Shown one piece after another: positions 28,574-34,461 of a stretch of DNA of 34,461 nucleotides (its first letter is position 1; the number at the start of each line of letters is the position of its first letter). The translations under genes and the position numbers were made by a program. Source of the DNA: Bacteroidales bacterium (GTDB lineage: Bacteria > Bacteroidota > Bacteroidia > Bacteroidales > UBA7960); the NCBI GenBank assembly GCA_007135645.1, contig SLIL01000249.1:1-34461 (forward strand). Direction: 5' to 3'. The notes beneath the pieces were generated by a model. It saw only the letters and a list, made by a program, of their open reading frames with translations. It was not told the DNA's origin and searched no databases.

Positions 28574-29872
28574 ATGAACTATCAGCAAACCCTGGATTAC
28601 CTCTTCTCACAGCTTCCCATGTTTCATCGTATAGGGCCGGCCGCATACAAGGCAGACCTCAGCAATACCATTGCGCTGGCCAATTATCTGGAAAACCCTG
28701 AACGAAAATTCAAAAGCATCCACATTGCGGGCACCAATGGCAAAGGATCTGTAGCACACTTGCTTGCTTCCATTCTGCAGGAAGCAGGATACAAGACCGG
28801 GCTTTGCACCTCCCCACACCTGAAAGATTTCAGGGAACGTTTCAGGATCAATGGTAAGATGATGCCGGAAGACTTTGTCACGGATTTTGTTAACCATCAT
28901 AAATCATTTTTTGAAACCCTCCGCCCATCATTTTTCGAAATGACCATTGCAATGACTTTTGATTATTTTGCCAGAGAAGATGTAGATATAGCCGTTATAG
29001 AAACAGGTCTGGGCGGAAGACTGGATTCAACCAATATCATCACTCCTGAACTATCAGTAATTACCAATGTAAGCCTGGATCATACCAACCTGCTTGGCAA
29101 TACTGTAGAAAAAATTGCAGCAGAAAAAGCTGGGATCATTAAGCCTGGGATTCCCGTGGTTGCAGGCAACACCTCAGAAACTGCACTGAAAGTGATCAGG
29201 GATATGGCAAAAAGGATGCATGCTCCATTGACCCTGGTTGCGGAAAGCTATCAGATTGTGCATGCAGGTACCAAGTCCGCAGACGATACCCTTAATTTGA
29301 TCCTTCATATTGAAGGCAACCGAAAACACTTTTATGTTGAATGCCCGCTTACCGGCACTTACCAGCAGGAGAATATCTGTACCGCCATTGCAGCTGCAGA
29401 ACAATTAAGCTCCCAGGGACAATTTACCTTATCTGATGGGCATATTAAAGAAGGTATTAGCAATGTGGTAATGAATACCGGGATCGCGGGACGCTGGCAA
29501 ATACTTAGTACCCAGCCGCTGGTTATTTGCGATACCGGCCACAACCCTGAAGGGATCAGAAGCGTGCTGGATAATATCCGGAATACCCCCCACGATCATC
29601 TCCATTTTGTTCTCGGAATGATGAATGACAAGGATCTCAACTCCATCCTGAAACTTCTTCCATCTGAGTCTGCCACATACTACTTTTGCAGGCCCAACCT
29701 GCCAAGGGGGCTGGATGAAAATTTGCTCCGGGAGCATGCACAAAAACTGGGATTGCAGGGCCAGTGCTATTTAAGCGTTAATGAGGCACTTACTGCAGCA
29801 AAAAAGGCAGCCACCAATGACGACCTCGTTTTTGCAGGAGGCAGTACATTTGTTGTTGCAGAAATCCTTTAG
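28574..29872 (+). CDS. folC: Bifunctional folylpolyglutamate synthase/dihydrofolate synthase
   Basis: 432 aa Mur-ligase family: HIAGTNGKGSVAHLLASILQEAGYKTGLCTSPHLKDFRERFRINGK, ETGLGGRLDSTNII, NVSLDHTNLLGNTVEKIAAEKAGIIK, DTGHNPEGI. Confidence 0.95.
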   Translation: MNYQQTLDYLFSQLPMFHRIGPAAYKADLSNTIALANYLENPERKFKSIHIAGTNGKGSVAHLLASILQEAGYKTGLCTSPHLKDFRERFRINGKMMPEDFVTDFVNHHKSFFETLRPSFFEMTIAMTFDYFAREDVDIAVIETGLGGRLDSTNIITPELSVITNVSLDHTNLLGNTVEKIAAEKAGIIKPGIPVVAGNTSETALKVIRDMAKRMHAPLTLVAESYQIVHAGTKSADDTLNLILHIEGNRKHFYVECPLTGTYQQENICTAIAAAEQLSSQGQFTLSDGHIKEGISNVVMNTGIAGRWQILSTQPLVICDTGHNPEGIRSVLDNIRNTPHDHLHFVLGMMNDKDLNSILKLLPSESATYYFCRPNLPRGLDENLLREHAQKLGLQGQCYLSVNEALTAAKKAATNDDLVFAGGSTFVVAEIL

Positions 29873-29905
29873 CAGAATCGATTATAAACAAAGGGGTGAA
29901 GTTTT

Positions 29906-30151
29906 TCAGGCTACATATTCGACCCTTACCTTTTGCTTGATCTGATCCAATGAAAGAAGAGAGTTGGGCATTACAAATCCCGGACAAAAACCAAACAGGT
30001 TTTTGGTGAGGAATCGTTTGCACTCCTTCCACCTGCCTTGCGAATTGAGGCAATAGTGATACTTATACATGATCGTAATATCTTCCGGGATCAGAATATT
30101 TCCCTTGAATAATTCGCATTCAAAACAAAGTGTACAATGCTTTTTTTCCAT
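29906..30151 (-). CDS. Small Cys-rich conserved-hypothetical-type protein
   Basis: ORF 29906..30175. The internal Met at 30151 (MEKKHCTLCFECELFKG...) is preferred because a TAACTTTG motif overlaps the upstream Met. Cys pattern CxxCxxC...C...C...C. Confidence 0.65.
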   Translation of the reverse strand: MEKKHCTLCFECELFKGNILIPEDITIMYKYHYCLNSQGRWKECKRFLTKNLFGFCPGFVMPNSLLSLDQIKQKVRVEYVA

Positions 30152-30172
30152 ATCATTACCATTTTCCTGTTG

Positions 30173-30180
30173 CAAAGTTA
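30173..30180 (-). promoter_or_regulatory. Bacteroidetes -7 motif TAACTTTG for the small Cys-rich gene
   Basis: CAAAGTTA on the + strand, overlapping the upstream Met codon of ORF 29906..30175, which supports a start at 30151. Confidence 0.5.
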
Positions 30181-30265
30181 ATATAGTTTAACGAATAAAC
30201 AAAGAAAATGTTACACTAATGGTTTTATTTTGAAGATTGAATCAGCTTTTGTTATGATCAAAAAA

Positions 30266-31027
30266 TCACCTCTGTTCTTTTTTAAAAAATTTTAGTTTTA
30301 CCTGGTCTCCATCAAATACAGCATAGGAAAAATCCTTAACCCACTCACCGGTATTGATATACCGTGCATTTTGAGATACAGGCAGGTCCATGGCAAGGTG
30401 CCTGTGACCAAAAATAAAGTAGTTATAGGGTTTGATTTTCACCATTTCTTTACAGAATCCAAGCAATCGCTCATTCTCTTCCCCCAGGAAAACTTCATCT
30501 TTTTTTCCTGTTGCCATACGGCTTTTTCTGGAGAAATACAAAGCCAGCGAAGTGCCAAAACCAGGATGAAGAAAAGAAAACAGTTTGCGGCTTATGGGTG
30601 AAGAGAATACTTTTTTCAGAATTTTATACCCTCTGTCGCCTTTACCCAGCCCGTCGCCATGGGCAATAAAAAAGAGTTTGCCATTGATCTTGCGCTCCAC
30701 GGGTTTATCGTGCAGGATAACACCCAGTTCCTGTTCAAAATAACCAAAGATCCACATATCATGATTGCCCCTGAAGTAGTGAACCGGAATTCCAGAATCC
30801 GTAATTTGTGCAATCTTTCCCAGTAACCGCACAAACCCTTTGGGAACCACACTTTTGTATTCAAACCAAAAATCAAAAATATCTCCAAGAAGGAAAATCT
30901 CAGTAGCATCTTTAGCTGCCTTGTCAAGTAGCTGCACCAATAACTTTTCACGCTCCAGGCTGGATTTATGGTCAGGCACACCAAGGTGCGCATCTGAAAT
31001 AAAGTATATCAATGGTTTATTGTTCAA
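30266..31027 (-). CDS. lpxH: UDP-2,3-diacylglucosamine diphosphatase (calcineurin-like phosphoesterase)
   Basis: 253 aa: YFISDAHLGVP, FLLGDIFDFWFEYKSVVPKGFVRLL, YFRGNHDMWIFGYFEQELGV, FIAHGDGLGKGDRGYK, FGHRHLAMD, YINTGEWV. Confidence 0.9.
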   Translation of the reverse strand: MNNKPLIYFISDAHLGVPDHKSSLEREKLLVQLLDKAAKDATEIFLLGDIFDFWFEYKSVVPKGFVRLLGKIAQITDSGIPVHYFRGNHDMWIFGYFEQELGVILHDKPVERKINGKLFFIAHGDGLGKGDRGYKILKKVFSSPISRKLFSFLHPGFGTSLALYFSRKSRMATGKKDEVFLGEENERLLGFCKEMVKIKPYNYFIFGHRHLAMDLPVSQNARYINTGEWVKDFSYAVFDGDQVKLKFFKKEQR

Positions 31028-31038
31028 CTTTTTTGGGG

Positions 31039-31046
31039 CAAAGATA
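31039..31046 (-). promoter_or_regulatory. Bacteroidetes -7 motif TATCTTTG for lpxH
   Basis: CAAAGATA on the + strand, 12 nt upstream of the start at 31027, implying a very short leader. Confidence 0.5.
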
Positions 31047-31206
31047 TGAATTCACTTTCAGACAGGGTAAAAAAATCTATTCAAACATATCCACCTGTCA
31101 CTGCAATTAAGCACAGCAGTTATTCAAATTTTTGTAACTTTAGCATCTCTGATTTTTCCTGGAAAAGGCGATAAAAACATATAAATACTCAAATTCAAAA
31201 AAAGCT

Positions 31207-31794
31207 ATGAAAAAAGTTATTGAAAAACTAAAACAACTGGAAAACAAGGAGATTGAACCAAACATTCTGAAAACTACTTTAAATTCCTTTGACTTTTCCA
31301 GTGTTGATTACATGTCCTACCTTGGCAACGATCCTATGGACAGCTATCGACGGGTGTTCATTATGGAAGGCCCCATAAAAGTATTTCTTACTGTTTGGCC
31401 CGCAGAACATCAGCTACCTGCTCATCAGCATAATAATTTCTGGGGATATATTGCTGTTTTAAAAGGGTTGCTCACTGAAACCAGTTTTGTCTTTGATCCA
31501 GATGATGCCCAGTTGTCATGCCATCCTCCCAAGAGCTACCGCAAAGGTGAGGTAATCTTTGAGCCTTCTAATGGTATCCACCACCTGCAGAACCCTTCTC
31601 CGTCCAAACCCCTGGTAACTGCGCACTTTTATTATCCTCCCATATATGACTATAACGGAGTCATGATCTTTGACATTAAAAAACGACGCATTGCCGAACT
31701 GAGTGAGAAGGCACCCGGAATATCATGGGAACATCCAAAAGATCATTACAAACAGGTTGAGGAAGATGCCTTCTCAGTAGTAAACCTTTGGTAA
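31207..31794 (+). CDS. Cysteine dioxygenase-like (type I thiol dioxygenase) cupin protein
   Basis: 195 aa: YRRVFIMEGPIKVFLTVWPAEHQLPAHQHNNFWGYIAVLKGLLTET (HxH cupin motif), third His in SNGIHHLQNPS, HFYYPPIYDYNGVMIFD. Aligns by eye with cysteine dioxygenase motifs. Confidence 0.72.
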   Translation: MKKVIEKLKQLENKEIEPNILKTTLNSFDFSSVDYMSYLGNDPMDSYRRVFIMEGPIKVFLTVWPAEHQLPAHQHNNFWGYIAVLKGLLTETSFVFDPDDAQLSCHPPKSYRKGEVIFEPSNGIHHLQNPSPSKPLVTAHFYYPPIYDYNGVMIFDIKKRRIAELSEKAPGISWEHPKDHYKQVEEDAFSVVNLW

Positions 31795-31896
31795 GTAGTG
31801 CTTGCAAGAAAACGTCAATTGCGGCGTTGGGCTTGTATTGCTGCTGCAAAGTAAAACTGAGGCCCCACAATCGCAAAACTGAAATTTCGATCGTAC

Positions 31897-34461
31897 TCAA
31901 AAAAGTATAAGATGCAGATTACGCCTGATGTCCATGGGGTTCAGGCGATCAAAATTCACTGTAAACGTTATCCACTGATGATAATCGCCGAGCTTGTTTA
32001 GTTCGGCGATTCTTTTTATATCATCCGAAATAATCAGCGGGAAATTGACCAATAGGATCTCTCCTGGTACGACCAGCTGTAATCCTCCTAAGTAAGGAAT
32101 TTGTTCTGTACCAGGTATTTCAGAACCTGCACCTGAATAAGTTCCGGTATCCAAAAATAACCGGAAAGGAATGCCGGGAATGTCATAATCCAGGTTTAGG
32201 GCAACCAGCCAATCCCATGTTAAACCCAGGGGAGTGGGAAACCGAAACCCTCCAAAGTCCACGGTGGTTTGATTGCCAGCCAGTGTACCGGGGCGATAAC
32301 CCAATCCCGGAAAAACATCATCATACAACACAACCCTTGCCGGACTGATCCCCTGCAGACTTAGCCTGAAATCAGGTGAGTCGGGCCCATCTGGCTGATC
32401 CAGAAAAAACCCTGCAAACAGCCGCAAATGAAGCCCTTTACGATCGGGGCGCAACGGAAACATCATATTGAAGGACAGTTGAGTCCTCAAAACATCTCTG
32501 GCCTGTAGTATTTCTGCATAAAACCCGAAAGGATTAAAAAGTGATTCATCCTCATGGATATAAAACAGCTTGTTGGCATAATATTCCTGTTTGGTTGCCA
32601 TCAGACCCTGCGGAGTAAACATATACCTGTCGCGCGAAACCAGATAGTTCCTGAATCCCACCCTTGACAGTACCCGATCATCAGAAAGGGGATGTCTTAT
32701 TGTTGCCTCAACAGAACTTTTTAACAGAGAATAGGCTAAGGGCTCCCTGGAACGGCTCAACCCATACCTTTTTGCCTTTACTCCTGCCCTGATGGATTGC
32801 AATGAAGGGTTTTGGGGGTAAAACTCCTGGTACAACCACGCCGTACCGCTCAAAGCATCCCTGCCGGTACTGTACATGGGCATCAGGAAAATATCGGTGG
32901 AACTGGCAGGGAAAACATAATTGTAGAATGCCAGGCCGGGCATGATCTGATCATGAACATTATAGCCCAACACAGGCAGCCAGTAAATTCTTGGTTTCTC
33001 AGGCTCACTGATACTTCCCAGAAATTGAAACTCGGGCCAGAAAGGCCTTTTAAACAGGCCGGAGGTGTTTCGTATGCTGTTTCGCCTGTTTATTTCGGGC
33101 AAACTTTGCGAATAATCAATCGTAAGCCGGTCATAGTTGCCACCCGGGAAAAGAAGCTCTTTATTACGGCCTGTAAACCCTTTGTACCATACTTTTTCAA
33201 CCACCCTGCCATCACGTATTCCCGACACATTAAAAGGTATGGCAAAGTCTCCCCTGTTAACAATGTCAAGGGTAAGCTTGTCCCCTTGCTGATCAATTCC
33301 GGCCAGCTTTAAGTTGACTTTTTTGGAGGAGCCGATCAATCCATCAAAAAACCAGCCCAGATCAGTTTGTGCCTGGGATTCGAAAATTTGCCTGATATCA
33401 TGACCCTGGGGGTGATTAAACTTCCATTGCTGGTAAAAAAGGCTCATGATCCTGTCAAATTCTTCCGTACCTAAATACTCCTCAAGGTATCTTATTGCCA
33501 TAGAAGCTTTAAAATAGGCCATTGCAAAATAGTTAAGCATGGAAAGCTCTTGTGTTGTTGCCCCGGGAGGTTGATCGAGATGCCTGCCGGCTTTGAGCAT
33601 ATACCAGAGGTAAGGAGCAACTTGATAATCCAGGTGGGCCAGGCCAAAGAATGATGCAACTGCAGTACCTGAGAATGGGCCCAGCAATTTTTGATCAGGA
33701 TATTTTTCCTGGAAAAACCTCCACTCGTAATAGGTCGTAAACCCTTCATCAATCCATGGCTCCTGCCGCTCGTTGCTGGCAATGATCCCATAAAACCAGT
33801 TATGGATCACCTCATGTACAATTACCCGTTCCAGTTCAATATCTGAACCCCTCTTCCCTATGGCAGTTATGGCCGGATACTCCATGTCTGCACCTCCACT
33901 ATGTATGGTTTGTACGGCTGTAACCTGCCTCCAGGGGTAAGCACCCAGCTTGTCCGACATGTACCTTACAGCATCGGCCATGTAACTGTTTGCCCTAAAC
34001 CACTGGGCTGTATCGTGTGTGAAGAAAGAAAAAAGGTTGATGGTATCAGCTGAATCCAGGGTGATTGAATCGATTAATACTCTGAATCTTTTATCTGCAA
34101 ACCATGCAAAATCATGCACATTCTCCTGCTTAAAATGCAACGTCTTAAGCTGGGAGGATGAGGCTGGGAAAACATCTATATCCCGCCACTGGGGACCGCT
34201 GATGCGGGTTTGAAAAGAGAGATCATTCAGAAAAATCAGTTCTTCTTCCGTTTGCAACACCCCTGTGGAAGCTACTACGTAGTTGGAGGGAAGCGTAAGA
34301 AACAACTCAAAGTCTCCGAATTCAGAGTAAAACTCGCCCCTGTGAAGATAGGGCATCGGATTCCATCCGTTGCAATCATATACTGCAGGCTTGGGGTACC
34401 ACTGTGTAGCATAGAAAGCATCTTTATGCCGGCCGGGTCTTGAAAAACGGGCATCAGGCAA
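31897..34461 (-). CDS. M1 family metallopeptidase with C-terminal outer-membrane barrel-like domain; 5' end beyond the window
   Basis: ORF runs to the window edge. M1 zinc motif HEVIHNWFYGIIASNERQEPWIDEGFTTYYE and GGADMEYPAITAIGK. C-terminal ~350 aa rich in beta-strand-like segments, ending RRNLHLILF. Confidence 0.88.
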   Translation of the reverse strand: MPDARFSRPGRHKDAFYATQWYPKPAVYDCNGWNPMPYLHRGEFYSEFGDFELFLTLPSNYVVASTGVLQTEEELIFLNDLSFQTRISGPQWRDIDVFPASSSQLKTLHFKQENVHDFAWFADKRFRVLIDSITLDSADTINLFSFFTHDTAQWFRANSYMADAVRYMSDKLGAYPWRQVTAVQTIHSGGADMEYPAITAIGKRGSDIELERVIVHEVIHNWFYGIIASNERQEPWIDEGFTTYYEWRFFQEKYPDQKLLGPFSGTAVASFFGLAHLDYQVAPYLWYMLKAGRHLDQPPGATTQELSMLNYFAMAYFKASMAIRYLEEYLGTEEFDRIMSLFYQQWKFNHPQGHDIRQIFESQAQTDLGWFFDGLIGSSKKVNLKLAGIDQQGDKLTLDIVNRGDFAIPFNVSGIRDGRVVEKVWYKGFTGRNKELLFPGGNYDRLTIDYSQSLPEINRRNSIRNTSGLFKRPFWPEFQFLGSISEPEKPRIYWLPVLGYNVHDQIMPGLAFYNYVFPASSTDIFLMPMYSTGRDALSGTAWLYQEFYPQNPSLQSIRAGVKAKRYGLSRSREPLAYSLLKSSVEATIRHPLSDDRVLSRVGFRNYLVSRDRYMFTPQGLMATKQEYYANKLFYIHEDESLFNPFGFYAEILQARDVLRTQLSFNMMFPLRPDRKGLHLRLFAGFFLDQPDGPDSPDFRLSLQGISPARVVLYDDVFPGLGYRPGTLAGNQTTVDFGGFRFPTPLGLTWDWLVALNLDYDIPGIPFRLFLDTGTYSGAGSEIPGTEQIPYLGGLQLVVPGEILLVNFPLIISDDIKRIAELNKLGDYHQWITFTVNFDRLNPMDIRRNLHLILF

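Overview
This 34.5 kb window looks like ordinary chromosomal sequence from a Bacteroidetes (Bacteroidales-like) bacterium. I judged this from the protein families, a T9SS C-terminal sorting domain, and recurrent TAnnTTTG (-7) promoter motifs. I can support about 22 coding genes: a DUF1080 protein and a divergent ThuA-like lipoprotein, futalosine hydrolase, ADP-heptose epimerase, an AcpH-like protein, a TPR lipoprotein, a DUF3078 protein, indolepyruvate:ferredoxin oxidoreductase IorAB, glycine dehydrogenase GcvP, a membrane pyrophosphatase, a DUF151/UVR nuclease, a CNT nucleoside transporter with an extra N-terminal lipoprotein-like domain, a T9SS-secreted M14 carboxypeptidase, a CBM9-like/DUF5916 protein, GAPDH, ExbB-ExbD-TonB-like, FolC, a small Cys-rich protein, LpxH, a cysteine-dioxygenase-like cupin, and an M1 peptidase fused to a likely outer-membrane barrel that is truncated by the window edge. 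I found no rRNA, tRNA, CRISPR array, transposase or phage genes, and no clear new defence or mobile system. The observations most worth a second look are a ~142 bp convergent-intergenic element with imperfect terminal inverted repeats and CACAGATT repeats (4490-4631), the lipoprotein-domain/CNT transporter fusion, the M1 peptidase/barrel fusion, an IorA lacking its ferredoxin domain, a six-cysteine small protein, and several intergenic palindromes.
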